Shown piece after piece: positions 44,469 to 54,991 of a stretch of DNA of 64,000 nucleotides; positions within the stretch are counted from its first letter, which is position 1, and every line of letters begins with the position of its first letter. The stretch spans positions 1,240,001 to 1,304,000 of the forward strand of contig NZ_HG992749.1 of the NCBI RefSeq assembly GCF_905175385.1, in the 5' to 3' direction. The position numbers were made by a program, and so were the translations under genes. A model generated the notes under the pieces. That model was given only the letters and a program-made list of their open reading frames with translations. It made no database searches and was not told the DNA's origin. Origin of the DNA: Vibrio sp. B1FLJ16 (GTDB lineage Bacteria > Pseudomonadota > Gammaproteobacteria > Enterobacterales > Vibrionaceae).

Positions 44469-46774
44469 TCAACGGTAGTCATATACCTTGTGAACCTTAT
44501 CGACACCCTGCGATTGGCCGATAGCGTGACAAGTCGAGCATTGCTCAGAGCCCATCGCTTCTTCAGCTGTGTCAGCACCAAACACCGCACCGTTACTGAG
44601 CATATGGCTCAATATTGCGTCACCTGCGACAGTCTCAGGATCGGCGTCAGCAAGCGCTGATTCAAGGTGGCAGGCACCACAAGCCACTAGAGCCGGGCTG
44701 AAGTATTTAGTTTCTCCTGCTGTATTGTTCGCCAGTGATGGACGCGTATTTTCCTGGTTGGCAGATTAAATTGAGACGCAGTATGGCAAGCTTCACAATT
44801 GTTTATCGCTCCAGGGAATACAACCTCACCATTACGATGAGAACCAAATGCATGATAGGAGTGAACGTGGTATTTCAGATCTGCAGGTATACCTGCATAG
44901 AAAGACGGGCGTTCTGAGTTATGGCAGTTTTTACATTGCTGGAAATCAGTCGCAGCATGAGAGTCAGCATGGACTGTTAACTGTTCATGACAACCGTTAC
45001 AGCTCTCAATATCTGCTCCCATTGGGAGGTCATGAGCGATTTCTACTCCACCAATATCAAAGGCGGCTGAAGTGTTACTGGCTGCAATAACGAATGGATT
45101 CTTGATTAAGTCAATACCGGTAAAGTTGACACATTCAGCTAGCACGGCATCTCTTCTGTCTGCGCATAAAGGTACATCTGCAATATTAACGGTCAGTTTC
45201 GAGTTGCTGGTTGGTTTCACATCAGAAGCGCTCAAGTCTTTATGACAGGTGAACAGACCATTGCCTTCAGCAACACAGCCATCTCCGGTCGCACCGTCTC
45301 CGTTCATGTTCAGATCAACAGTTGGAAGAGGCGACGGTGACGAGAAAGATAGAGGACTTAAATAAGATAAGATAGGGCCTTCACCGTTATCCCAGTTGAG
45401 TAGAAGGTAGAAGTGGTCGTCATTATTGATATATGGATTGATGTCATCCATATCGCTTATACCCACACCGTCTTTCATGATGCGAACCTGAACTTCAAAG
45501 TTATCATCGATGAAACGAGCTTGCTCTATCGTGACGTCTAATGTATCTCGGGCAGTTGAAAGGTTTGCCAGACGCATCATATGTACGGTTTTCGCACTCC
45601 TGCTTGCATCTTGACCAATAATAGGGTCACCGTTATCGTCACGGTCGTAAGGTCTGTGACATCCGGTACAGGTATTTTGAGGTTCTCCATCTCGAATCCA
45701 TGCCGTACCCACTTGGTTACTATGGGCTCCGCGGTCACGGAACAAGTGACATGTTTCACAAGCAACCTGAGTCGGGTGCTCAAACCAGTTGTTTGCATCG
45801 GACGTTTTAGCAGTATCGCTAGAGTGACAAGTCGTACAGTTTCTTGCATCTTGCGGGAACGGACTGCCTTCAACGACTAAACCATCAATATCAGCGACTA
45901 ACTGGTCACTTTCGTCGACGGGCTGTTTGTAAGTGGTAAGATCGTCTCTATTACTTCCCAGTTTGAATACATTACCGTGATATTGGTGTACGACAGCAGC
46001 CAGTGGTCGACGAGCGGGCGCTGCGCCGGGGTTACTGTCATTGTGGCAGGAAGTACATACGGCGATATTGTTGTCTATTGAGCGGTAACCCGGGCCATGG
46101 TGAAGTGGCTCATCCATATGACAGTTGGCACAGGTGCCGTCTTCTATAACGTTTCGGGAAACGGTGTTTTCTGAGCTTGTTCCCGGTATCCACTCATAAA
46201 CATGGGTAAAACCAATTTCTTGATCGCCATAAGCGAGAACGATGCGATGTAGCTTGTCTTCGTCCCAGCTAATATACCCGCTATTATCGGCGGAGTCAGA
46301 TGAGTAGGGGTCAGCGACTTTTAAAATATCAGCTATGGCGAAGGTATACCGATAACCATCGTCTGTTTGTTCTAGCTCTCCATCCCAGACACTCTCCATC
46401 GAAGCTCTGTTATCAGTAGCGTTACTTGAGTGGTGGTAGCTTTTCCAGAACGTATTGCCGTTTCTTCCGTTGTAGTCGTATGCGGGATCGCTGGTGTCTT
46501 CAACGTCACTACGCGCTGGCATCGCTTTTAAAACGGCTATACGGAAATCTTTATCCGTATCAAAAGTGTAGTTGCGTCCGGCTCCGTCGAGAACGTTAAA
46601 ATCCACCACCAATTTTGTTTCAGTACCACTGTCTATGAGCATCGGTGTCTCAATTTCTACACTGAATGCACTTACATCAGGTGGAGGGGTATTTTGATCA
46701 TTTTTACCGCCCGGACCACACGCAGCCAAGAGCATAGCAAAGGTTGTGATGAAAATTGCTTTTATATTGTTCAT
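44469..46774 (-). pseudogene. mtrC: OmcA/MtrC family decaheme surface cytochrome, interrupted by a one-base frameshift
   Basis: Outer-membrane lipoprotein cytochrome that would hand electrons to extracellular acceptors. Lipobox LLAAC (about residues 15-19 from the start at 46774, which has GAGGG before it). Eight CxxCH motifs lie in the first frame, which ends at a stop at 44687-44689; two more (CGACH, CSTCH) lie in the next frame up to 44469. The break is at about 44756: NLPT is followed by RKIRVHHW, while the other frame reads QENTRPSLANN and leads into ACGACH. Restoring one C in the short C-run at 44756-44757 joins both parts into a normal ten-heme MtrC of about 768 residues. Either a real mutation or a sequence error. 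Confidence 0.85.
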
Positions 46775-47346
46775 TTTCCCTCTCGCTTTCACCTAATTGA
46801 TTTAAATAAAAGTGGGACTGGTTTAGATACGACTTGCTGAATTTTTGCCCTTAGAGAGTTAGGGCAGCTATAAAAGATTGCTTTATTTTTGTAATTTATG
46901 CGTTAGAAAGAGTGAACTAAGATGGTGTTAAATTAACATTTCACTCTACCGCTGAATGCTATGAGTATAGCCATAATTCAGAGAGTCATCTTTTTTTGTA
47001 AGGATTTTTCACGTATTACAGTGATACTTAAGGTATTGAATAGAAAAGGCTTGTTGTTTTTATATACATAACAATGGCTTATAGATAATATGGTCAATAT
47101 TCTCTTTTGTAAGTTCTGCAAACCACAAAAGCTTGGTCTACGATGTAAGTTGTATGTAAATGGGATGTTGGTTTGGTTTGGTTGTTATAGGAATTGTTTA
47201 TAACAAAGCGGATATTTATTATGACTTGGATGCCCGAAATTCTCATCTACCGTCTGTTATTTATTCTGTTTGTCTAATCTAACCTCAATACCTCGCTTTC
47301 TTCTCATTTTTGTTTGGTGGGTGTTTAAACTTAGGAATCGCAACCT
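46775..47346. other. Divergent control region of mtrCAB and pdsA-cymA
   Basis: About 570 bp with no gene. It contains an inverted repeat TTGTTATA (47182-47189) / TATAACAA (47199-47206) about 150 bp before pdsA, which is a candidate operator. No good Fnr (TTGAT-N4-ATCAA) or CRP site was recognised. Promoters for both directions must lie here. Confidence 0.5.
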
Positions 47347-47970
47347 ATGTGTTCTTCTTTGACAAAATTGACCCAAGCTTTGGCTTTGATTGCAACAAAC
47401 TTTGTTCTCGTATCAGCTGTGCAAGCTTCGGCTCCGGAGCTGATCGAACGTTTGGAATGTGAAGCTTGCCATGGGCCGGGTGGTGTATCTCAAAATACCG
47501 ATATTCCCTCAATTGCTGGTCTTCCAGAGTTTAACTTTGTCGATCAGATGCTGAAATATGGTGAAGGACGTCCAGCTGGAACGGTTAATCACGTCCACGG
47601 CGACACCAGTAAAACCGGAGATATGGGCACGATTGTCAAATCATTATCTGAGGAGGAAGTCGAGGAGTTAGCAGCTCATTACTCGCAGCTTGAATTTGTG
47701 CGCGCGAAGCAAAGTTTTGATCAGTCACTGGCAGACAAAGGCAAAATGATCCACGAGAAAAACTGCAGCAGTTGTCATGTTGATGGCGGTAGTGATCCTA
47801 TGGATGAAAGCTCTATTTTAGCTGGTCAGCAAAAAGGCTATCTGCTAACTACATTGAAACAGTTTCATAGCGGTGCACGCTCTGTTGATAAGAAAATGGA
47901 TGATGCCATCAAAGCACTGAGTAGTGATGATTTAGTCGCATTGTCCGAATATTATGCGAGTTATCAATAG
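47347..47970 (+). CDS. pdsA: Periplasmic diheme cytochrome c (PdsA-like, cytochrome c4 type)
   Basis: Exported cytochrome of 207 residues with signal peptide (about 1-28) and two heme motifs: C38-EAC-H42 and C140-SSC-H144, one in each half, the cytochrome c4 pattern. In Vibrio natriegens and Aeromonas, PdsA carries electrons across the periplasm from CymA/NetD to MtrA. The position beside cymA and opposite mtrCAB supports that role. Start at 47347 has GGAATCGCAACC in front, a weak ribosome site. Confidence 0.87.
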   Translation: MCSSLTKLTQALALIATNFVLVSAVQASAPELIERLECEACHGPGGVSQNTDIPSIAGLPEFNFVDQMLKYGEGRPAGTVNHVHGDTSKTGDMGTIVKSLSEEEVEELAAHYSQLEFVRAKQSFDQSLADKGKMIHEKNCSSCHVDGGSDPMDESSILAGQQKGYLLTTLKQFHSGARSVDKKMDDAIKALSSDDLVALSEYYASYQ

Positions 47971-48000
47971 CTCTGTTTCTCAGTAAATGAGGCGAAAGAT

Positions 48001-48606
48001 ATGGGATTGTGGAGTCGGCCAAAGAAAAAATGGATGCTCGGAATTCCACTCGGTGGACTGATCGCGTTTATTTTGGGTGTGGGGGCGCTGGGCGCTTTCC
48101 ATGGCGTAATAAATTTCTCAAGCACCAATGATTTTTGTTTTAGCTGCCACATAGGGATGGACACGATTGTTGAAGAGTATCAAGAGTCTATTCACTTCAA
48201 AAACTCCAAAGGTGTGATAGCGGCGACATGTAATGACTGTCACGTTCCACGTGAGTTCATTCCCAAAATGGTAGTCAAGGTCACCGCAATATCTGATATT
48301 TTCCACAAGTTGAAAGGTGATATCACGCTGGAAAATTTTGAAACTGAACACCGGCCGAGACTAGCGGCTAAGGTTACTGAACAGTTTGTAGCAGAGAAAT
48401 CCAAGCAGTGTAAGTACTGTCATCAAGTCGATAGGATGGATTTTGAAGCGCAAGGCCGTACAACCGCAAGGCGACACCAGATGATGGAGCAAAGAGGGCA
48501 GTCATGTATTGATTGTCATGCCGGGATTGCACACAAGTTGCCGGAAAAAGCAGTGGAGACTAGCGCAGCACTAATACCAATCGTAGTAAATAACTGGTCA
48601 TTCTAG
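48001..48606 (+). CDS. cymA: Tetraheme quinol dehydrogenase CymA (NapC/NirT family)
   Basis: Inner-membrane quinol oxidase of 201 residues. One N-terminal TM (about 12-34) anchors a periplasmic domain with four heme motifs: CFSCH (46-50), CNDCH, CKYCH and CIDCH. Passes electrons from menaquinol or ubiquinol to periplasmic cytochromes. Starts 30 bp after pdsA with GAGG as ribosome site, so the two form an operon. NapC and NirT look alike, but no nap genes are near. No clear terminator follows. Confidence 0.88.
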   Translation: MGLWSRPKKKWMLGIPLGGLIAFILGVGALGAFHGVINFSSTNDFCFSCHIGMDTIVEEYQESIHFKNSKGVIAATCNDCHVPREFIPKMVVKVTAISDIFHKLKGDITLENFETEHRPRLAAKVTEQFVAEKSKQCKYCHQVDRMDFEAQGRTTARRHQMMEQRGQSCIDCHAGIAHKLPEKAVETSAALIPIVVNNWSF

Positions 48607-48778
48607 CTTGCTAAAATACTCGATAACGTCGTTAAAAATTTTGATTGTAGAATAACTACTTACCAAAATTTTTTGCCTTGTTATCAAGCATTTTTTCTAC
48701 GCTATTTCTGATCACTTATTTACTGTGATTGGTATAAACTGAAAATGAGCTAGCCATGTAAAAATCTGATGTGGGTTT

Positions 48779-50220
48779 CTATTCATGGTTACCATCGTTC
48801 GCTTCTTTTACAATGGCTTTAACCATGCCATTGAATATGAAAAGGTGAGCGGGCATCATGGCAAACCAGTACAGAAGGCCGAGAAAGCCTTGTGGGTGCC
48901 ACCATGCAGTGATGTCTAGCTCCCGTTCTTCTCCCTCATCTGTTATTGTGATTTCTAAACGTCCTAAACCAGGTCCTTTCATTCCAAAAAACAGTGAAAG
49001 GAACTGGTTTTTTCACATCGAATGACTTTCCATGAGTCGATATAGTCACCAACTTTTAATTCTGGCCCCGGAGGCGAGACTCTTTTGGGTTTTCCCCCTC
49101 CAAAAAAGATATCTAGCCACTCACGGGTGCGCCACAGAATATTCGCGAAGTAATAACCTTTTTCTTTGCTGCCGATTTTCTGCGCCACTTTCCATAATGA
49201 CTCTGCCGAAGCTTTGGTTCTGATACTGGCTCCTGCTTGCTTTGGAAAATAGCCATATCCGGGTTGCCAGCGCTTTAATGCTGCGGGTTCAAAGCCCCAG
49301 ACATTACTACGGACAAAGGTGCCTTCTGTCGCAATGGTATCGGTCACTGCCTGTTCGTAGCCAATCATCTGCTGCGGAAATCGTTCGTTAATAGCAGTAG
49401 AATCCGCTATATAGTCATGTTCTAAGCCTGCCAGTAACGCTTTACCTATGCTTGCTGGTACAGAAGTAATCATTCCCAGCCAGTGTGATGCCATTTTGGG
49501 AGTAAGCAACGGGGTAGACCACAACCGGTACGGTTTGTTGACCACCTTACAAATCACTTCGAATTGTTGACGATAGCTGAGAATGTCGGGGCCGCCTACT
49601 TCATAAATCTGGCTTTCTACTGGTGGGGTAGCAGCGGCAAGTTCAAGTAAATAGTGATTTAGATTGGGCAGGGCAATAGGGTTGGCGTTGGAATCGACCC
49701 ATTTAGGCGTGATTAAGACAGGCAGGTTGTAAACAAAATCTCGCATTATCTCAAACGCAGCAGAGCCCGGACCAATAATCACCCCAGCACGCAGTTCTGT
49801 AACAGGTACTCCTGACTGGCGAATGATCTTTCCGGTCGCTTTTCGCGCTGCTAAATGACGAGAATTGCCTGTTTGTGGCTGGATAGCGCTTAAATAGATT
49901 ACGTGTTTGACGCGGCTTTTTTCTAAAGCACTCTTAAAGTTTAAGGCAAGGTTCAGTTCATACTCAACAAAATCATCTCCCTCAGCCATGCCATGAACGA
50001 GAAAGAACACTAAGTCGAAATCATCTACGACAGAAAATGTGGCTTCAGCATCAGCCAAGTCCAGATAAGTTAAGGTCAGGTTTGGGTGAGGGCTGGTTCG
50101 AGACTCCAGATAGTTGATATGCCTTGCTGCTGCGGTGACGTTGTAACCTTCATCTAGGAGCAACGGGAGAAGCTGAGAGCCGATATAGCCGGATGCACCA
50201 AGTACCAACACCTTTTTCAT
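48779..50220 (-). pseudogene. SDR-family NAD(P)-binding oxidoreductase with DUF2867 domain, frameshifted near the C-terminus
   Basis: N-terminal atypical SDR domain with glycine motif GASGYIGS (about 7-14) and a C-terminal DUF2867 domain. The first frame (start 50220, AAGGA before it) ends at 48979 with KVIRCEKTSSFHCFLE; the neighbouring frame reads KNQFLSLFFGMKGPGLGRLEITI and continues to 48779 through two hydrophobic stretches. Adding one A to the six-A run at about 49008-49014 joins them into one protein of about 480 residues. Function unknown; family members are annotated as NmrA-like epimerase-type proteins. As written, the last 70 or so residues are lost. Confidence 0.8.
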
Positions 50221-50314
50221 TATGTATCCTTTTATTACTGGTGGATTCATCACCACTGGGTATAATCATGAGACACTTTTCCCATTCTATCAATAAGTTG
50301 TCGTTGGAGTGCCT

Positions 50315-51691
50315 GTGACTTTCCTTTCTCAACTATCAGTTCACGCAGACAAAACATTTTTGCGTCGTTTGTTTGCGATAGCGCTGCCTATTACGTTACA
50401 GAGCATCATGTTCTCTAGCCGAAGCTTGGTCGATGTCTTGATGTTAGGCCAGCTTGGCGAGGCTGAAATCGCCGCTGTCGGTGTCGCTGCCCGCGCTACC
50501 TTCGTCACAACGATCATGTTGGTAGGTGTCACAACAGGTGGGGCGCTGCTAACCGCTCAGTATTGGGGAGCCGGAGATAAGACCGGAGTACGACAAAGTA
50601 CCGCGCTGACCTGGGTTATATCCATGGTGTTTGCTGCGATGGCGGTTTCCCTGTTTGTATTTTACCCTAAGCCAATCATGAGCCTCACCACCGATTCGCA
50701 ACAGGTGATTGATTTAGGTGCTAACTACTTGGTTGCTTCGTCTGCCAGTATGTTTGCCGTCGCCTGTGTGGCCAGTATGGCAGTTGGACTGCGAGCAATG
50801 CATCAGCCGGGTTTAAGTACTTTCTTCAGTGGTATCGGTATTATCTCGAATGTCTTTTTAAACTGGGTACTGATTTTTGGTCACTTAGGTTTCCCTGCAT
50901 TAGGCATTACTGGTGCTGCTATTGCTACGGTCATAAGTGGTGCGATTGAAGTTGGCTGTTTGTTTGGATATTTGTGGTTTAAGAAGCACATTCTTGCTTT
51001 TAACTGGGATGACATTCGTTCTGGGTTGATGCTCGACAGAATAACGCGTTTTCTCAGCTTATCTTTACCAACGACGTTTAACTTTCTTGCCTGGGCTGGC
51101 GGGTTATTTGTTTACCATGCGATCATGGGGCAGGCGGGTGTTCAGGGCTTAGCTGCCCTCTCTGTTATGACACCAGTTGAGTCGATCTCTCTGGCAATGA
51201 TGATTGGCTTATCGAATGCGGCTGCTGTTTTAGTAGGTAACCAGCTCGGAGCAAAGAGTTTTGAACCGGTTTACTATCAAGCGTGGGCAACGGTAATTTT
51301 GAATCTGGTAATTGCAGTTGTGGTTGCGTTGCTGCTACTGCTTTCAAACCAATGGATACTCAATGCATTCAGCGCATTGACGCCAGAGACCCGACAGTTG
51401 TCAGAGCAATTTATGATGATTCTCGCAATTGGCGTGGTATTACGCTCTATTCCAATGATGGTGATTGTGGGCGTTCTGCGTGCGGGTGGAGACGTTAAGT
51501 TCTGTTTATACCAGGATATTATTGCTCAGTGGGTAATTGGTATTCCTCTGGCGGCGTTTGCTGCCATTTATCTCGGTTGGGATCCGCAGTGGGTGTATCT
51601 GTTATTTTTAACTGAAGAGGTAGTGAAATGGGCAATTTCATTGCCACGGATGAGAAGTAAGAAGTGGATGAAAAACCTGATTGAAGAATGA
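50315..51691 (+). CDS. MATE family multidrug/Na+ efflux transporter
   Basis: Twelve-helix exporter of about 458 residues with two homologous MatE halves (LPITLQSIMFSSRSLVDVLMLGQLGEAEIAAVGVAAR near the start, LSLPTTFNFLAWAGGLFVYHAIMGQ in the second half). Related to NorM. GTG codons at 50309 and 50315 are both possible; the GGAG at 50306-50309 overlaps the first, so the second was chosen. Faces the SDR gene across about 95 bp. Substrate not determined. Confidence 0.88.
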   Translation: MTFLSQLSVHADKTFLRRLFAIALPITLQSIMFSSRSLVDVLMLGQLGEAEIAAVGVAARATFVTTIMLVGVTTGGALLTAQYWGAGDKTGVRQSTALTWVISMVFAAMAVSLFVFYPKPIMSLTTDSQQVIDLGANYLVASSASMFAVACVASMAVGLRAMHQPGLSTFFSGIGIISNVFLNWVLIFGHLGFPALGITGAAIATVISGAIEVGCLFGYLWFKKHILAFNWDDIRSGLMLDRITRFLSLSLPTTFNFLAWAGGLFVYHAIMGQAGVQGLAALSVMTPVESISLAMMIGLSNAAAVLVGNQLGAKSFEPVYYQAWATVILNLVIAVVVALLLLLSNQWILNAFSALTPETRQLSEQFMMILAIGVVLRSIPMMVIVGVLRAGGDVKFCLYQDIIAQWVIGIPLAAFAAIYLGWDPQWVYLLFLTEEVVKWAISLPRMRSKKWMKNLIEE

Positions 51692-51885
51692 AGACTTATA
51701 TAAGATAAAAACGGGCAGGATACATAGGAAATTGTTCCAAAATTCAACAAGAATTTATTAAGATAGTGAATCGAGTTGCATTTGCGCTTTGATAATGTGA
51801 TCTGGTATTCAAAATACTTCCTACTGATCGGATTTTAGTGTAGATTCTGAACCCAATTTTAAATACCTGTTGAGCGGCTATATTA

Positions 51886-52557
51886 ATGTTAAGACTGTCA
51901 GACCTATGTAAAGGCTATGTTGATGGGGGAGAGTTTCACCCCGTCTTACAGGGGGCAGAATTAACATTACAGCGCGGTGAGCAAGTCGCGTTGATGGGAG
52001 AGAGTGGTTCGGGAAAAAGTACGTTACTTAACCTGATTGCTGGTTTGGATACCGTTGATTCCGGAGAAATCCAGTTCATTGGTTTTGCTATGCATGATGC
52101 TCCTGAACATTTAAGGACGTTATACCGCCGCAATAACATCGGCAATATCTTCCAGCAGTTCAATCTTCTTCCTACTCTTAATATTGCCGATAACATTCGT
52201 TTCTGCCGTCAGTTAAAAGGCTTACCTGAAGATAAAGGCTTATGGCGCCAGATTCTTTCCGCTCTGGATCTCATGCCGCTTCTTGGCCGTTACCCTGAAG
52301 AAGTCTCCGGTGGTCAGCAGCAACGTGCCGCCATCGCTCGAGCTCTGTATATGGAACCTCAATTGCTTTTGGCGGATGAGCCGACAGGAAGTTTGGACGA
52401 GCGAAACGCTGAAGCGGTAATGCGTTTGCTGACCACTTTAGCTCGTCAACTCAACTGCACCTTGTTGTTAGTGACTCACAGTGAAAAAGTCGCAGACCAC
52501 ATGGAAGGCAAAATCCGGCTTCAGGGAGGGCAACTGCATGTTATGGCCCGTAGTTAA
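51886..52557 (+). CDS. ABC transporter ATP-binding protein (LolD/AttE-like)
   Basis: ATPase of 223 residues of the MacB/LolD group. Walker A GESGSGKST (about 39-47), Q-loop FQQFNLLPTL, signature SGGQQQRAAIARAL (about 144-157), Walker B LLLADEPTGSLD. It pairs with the FtsX-type permease whose start lies 20 bp inside this gene. The third gene encodes a secreted lipocalin-like protein, an arrangement like attEFGH, probably for lipoprotein or cell-envelope work rather than import. Confidence 0.9.
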   Translation: MLRLSDLCKGYVDGGEFHPVLQGAELTLQRGEQVALMGESGSGKSTLLNLIAGLDTVDSGEIQFIGFAMHDAPEHLRTLYRRNNIGNIFQQFNLLPTLNIADNIRFCRQLKGLPEDKGLWRQILSALDLMPLLGRYPEEVSGGQQQRAAIARALYMEPQLLLADEPTGSLDERNAEAVMRLLTTLARQLNCTLLLVTHSEKVADHMEGKIRLQGGQLHVMARS

Positions 52558-54991
52558 AGCACTACTCGGTCATTACCGTCGTTACCCACTGCAAATTATT
52601 CTCGTCTGGTTAGGTCTAACTCTGGGCGTATCTCTTCTTGTTGGTGTTACTTCTATCAACCAGCATGCGAAAGAGAGTTACGCCACGGGCGAAAAGCTCT
52701 TTTCAAACCCTCTGCCATATCGAATTAGCGCTAAGCATTCTGCTAATAAAGTTCCTCAAGGCTTTTATATTCAATTACGCCGTGCTGGCTTTAATCAGTG
52801 TGCTCCTTTTGACGTACTTCACCTAGACACAAAAACGGATATGGACCTTATGCTGGTGGGGGTGGATCCAGTGTCTATGATTCCCCTGAACCAAGGGAAG
52901 TCGTTAGGTGAAATGCCAGTATTGTCATTAATGAAGCCACCTTATCCGATTCTGATGAGTCGGGATCTTGCATCTTATATGAGTTGGAAAGATGGTGACT
53001 TTATTGAGATGAGTGACGGTAGTCGTCTGGGTCCGGTGCAGGTTGATCAACATAACTTGCTTTCAGGTACTAGGTTAATCACTGACATTTCTCTCCTTAG
53101 AATGCTGAAACGCAGTTCCGGTTTGTCCTCAATTTTGTGTGGGGAAATGCCAGAAGAAAAACTGTCAGCATTGAAAAAAATGTTACCAAATGGTCTGTCG
53201 CTGAATCGTAATACCCGCAATGAACTTGAATCACTGACGAAAGCGTTTCATATGAACTTAACCGCTATGGGTATGCTATCGTTCTTAGTCGGATTGTTTA
53301 TTTTTTATCAAGCGATGTCGTTATCGCTAATTCAACGCCAGCGTTTGGTTGGTATCATGCGACAGGCTGGTGTTAGCGGTACGCAACTTGCTCAAGCACT
53401 ATTACTTGAGCTAAGTATATTAGTGACTATCGCATGGGCATGCGGCAATTTCTTCGGGATAATACTCGCGAATCAACTTATTCCGACGGTGTCAGCGAGT
53501 CTCAGTGATTTGTATGATGCAAACGTCGGCTTGTCGATCGAGTGGTCGTGGCAGGCCAGTATCTACAGCTTAATTATGTCTGCGCTGGGGGCGTTGATAT
53601 CTTGTTTATGGCCGTTGATTCGTTTGCTTAAGTCGCAGCCAATTCGCCTTTCTTCGCGTCTTTCACTGATGCGATTCGCTGGGCGCGAATTTTCTTGGCA
53701 AGCACTGGCTGCATGCGCTTTTTGTGTTGCTGCGGTCGCTATTTATCAAGCACCTAAAACACAGGAAACAGGCTTTTCTATTATCGCTCTTATGATGATC
53801 AGTGTGGCCTTGCTGATGCCGTTTATCATGTGGCATGTCTTTCAGAGTTTTTCATACTCATTACGCTGGGTTCGCGTCAGATGGTTTTTTGCCGATGCTG
53901 CGGCAAGTATGAGTTATCGCGGCGTAGCAACCATGGCATTTATGCTTGCTCTGGCAGCAAATATTGGTGTGGAAACCATGGTGGGGAGTTTCAGGGACAC
54001 AACTGATAAATGGCTCAATCAGCGTTTGGCCGCGGATATTTATATTTATCCTAACAACAACAATGCCGCACGTATGAGCGGTTGGTTGCAGAAGCAACCT
54101 GAAGTCGATGCGGTATGGTGGCGTTGGGAGAAAGAGATTCCGACAGATAAAGGCGCATTGCAAGTTGTAAGTACTGGCGCATCAGAAGGCGAGTTGGATT
54201 CTTTAACCGTTAAATTGGGTGTGCCTAATTATTGGTACCAGTTAAATAACACTAAAAGCTTGATGGTCAGTGAATCCATGGCATTAAAGCTCAATATCCG
54301 GCCTGGTGATGTGATTGATCTTCAAGCGCCACTCGGTGAGGGATGGCAAGTTGCTGGTGTCTATTATGATTATGGAAATCCTTATAATCAGGTCTTGATG
54401 TCACATCGTAATTGGCTTTACGCATTTGCCGGCACGGGTAATGTCGCTTTGGGTATAGTGCTTACCGATAATGTTAATGGTGAAGGACTTAAGAATAGAT
54501 TGGAGAATGTGTTCAGATTACCTCAGGATCGCGTTTTCGATAACAGCAATATCTATAATCAGGCAATGCGTGTGTTTGACCATACGTTTGCTATAGCAGG
54601 TACGTTAGGCAACATTACGCTTATCATTGCAGTTTTTGGATTATTCTTCGCAACACTCGCAGGGGAACTATCTCGCCAGCGTCACTTCTCACTGCTCCGA
54701 TGTATGGGAGTATCTGGTAAAGAGTTGGTCTTGCTTGGTGGTCTTCAGTTGTTTGCCTTTGGTGCTATCTCAGCGATGATCGCAGTTCCGTTAGGTCTGG
54801 CTCTGGCTCACCTGATCGTGGATATCATTATTAAGCAGTCATTTGGTTGGTCACTAGAGCTACAAACGATTCCCTGGGAATACGCTAAGACCATCGCGTG
54901 GGCAATGTTAGCTATCATGCTCGCAGGCGCACTACCAGTAATAAGAATGATAAAAAGTACGCCAATGAAGTCATTAAGGGATGCGTTGTAG
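52538..54991 (+). CDS. ABC transporter permease with two FtsX domains (AttF/AttG-like)
   Basis: Inner-membrane protein of 817 residues. A first helix (about 15-35) is followed by a large periplasmic domain, three helices (FtsX domain, about 245-375), further helices near 405-450, a second periplasmic domain (about 480-690) and a last FtsX domain (about 700-805). This is the YbbP/MacB-type mechanotransmission layout with both permease halves fused, as in the predicted lipoprotein-release systems. The start at 52538 follows GGGAGGG and overlaps the ATPase gene by 20 bp. Its stop codon overlaps the next start by one base. Confidence 0.9.
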   Translation: MLWPVVKALLGHYRRYPLQIILVWLGLTLGVSLLVGVTSINQHAKESYATGEKLFSNPLPYRISAKHSANKVPQGFYIQLRRAGFNQCAPFDVLHLDTKTDMDLMLVGVDPVSMIPLNQGKSLGEMPVLSLMKPPYPILMSRDLASYMSWKDGDFIEMSDGSRLGPVQVDQHNLLSGTRLITDISLLRMLKRSSGLSSILCGEMPEEKLSALKKMLPNGLSLNRNTRNELESLTKAFHMNLTAMGMLSFLVGLFIFYQAMSLSLIQRQRLVGIMRQAGVSGTQLAQALLLELSILVTIAWACGNFFGIILANQLIPTVSASLSDLYDANVGLSIEWSWQASIYSLIMSALGALISCLWPLIRLLKSQPIRLSSRLSLMRFAGREFSWQALAACAFCVAAVAIYQAPKTQETGFSIIALMMISVALLMPFIMWHVFQSFSYSLRWVRVRWFFADAAASMSYRGVATMAFMLALAANIGVETMVGSFRDTTDKWLNQRLAADIYIYPNNNNAARMSGWLQKQPEVDAVWWRWEKEIPTDKGALQVVSTGASEGELDSLTVKLGVPNYWYQLNNTKSLMVSESMALKLNIRPGDVIDLQAPLGEGWQVAGVYYDYGNPYNQVLMSHRNWLYAFAGTGNVALGIVLTDNVNGEGLKNRLENVFRLPQDRVFDNSNIYNQAMRVFDHTFAIAGTLGNITLIIAVFGLFFATLAGELSRQRHFSLLRCMGVSGKELVLLGGLQLFAFGAISAMIAVPLGLALAHLIVDIIIKQSFGWSLELQTIPWEYAKTIAWAMLAIMLAGALPVIRMIKSTPMKSLRDAL

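Noticed and set aside
44687..44769. Programmed frameshift in mtrC
   Set aside because: No slippery heptamer followed by a stimulatory structure is visible at the break, so a plain deletion or sequence error is more likely.
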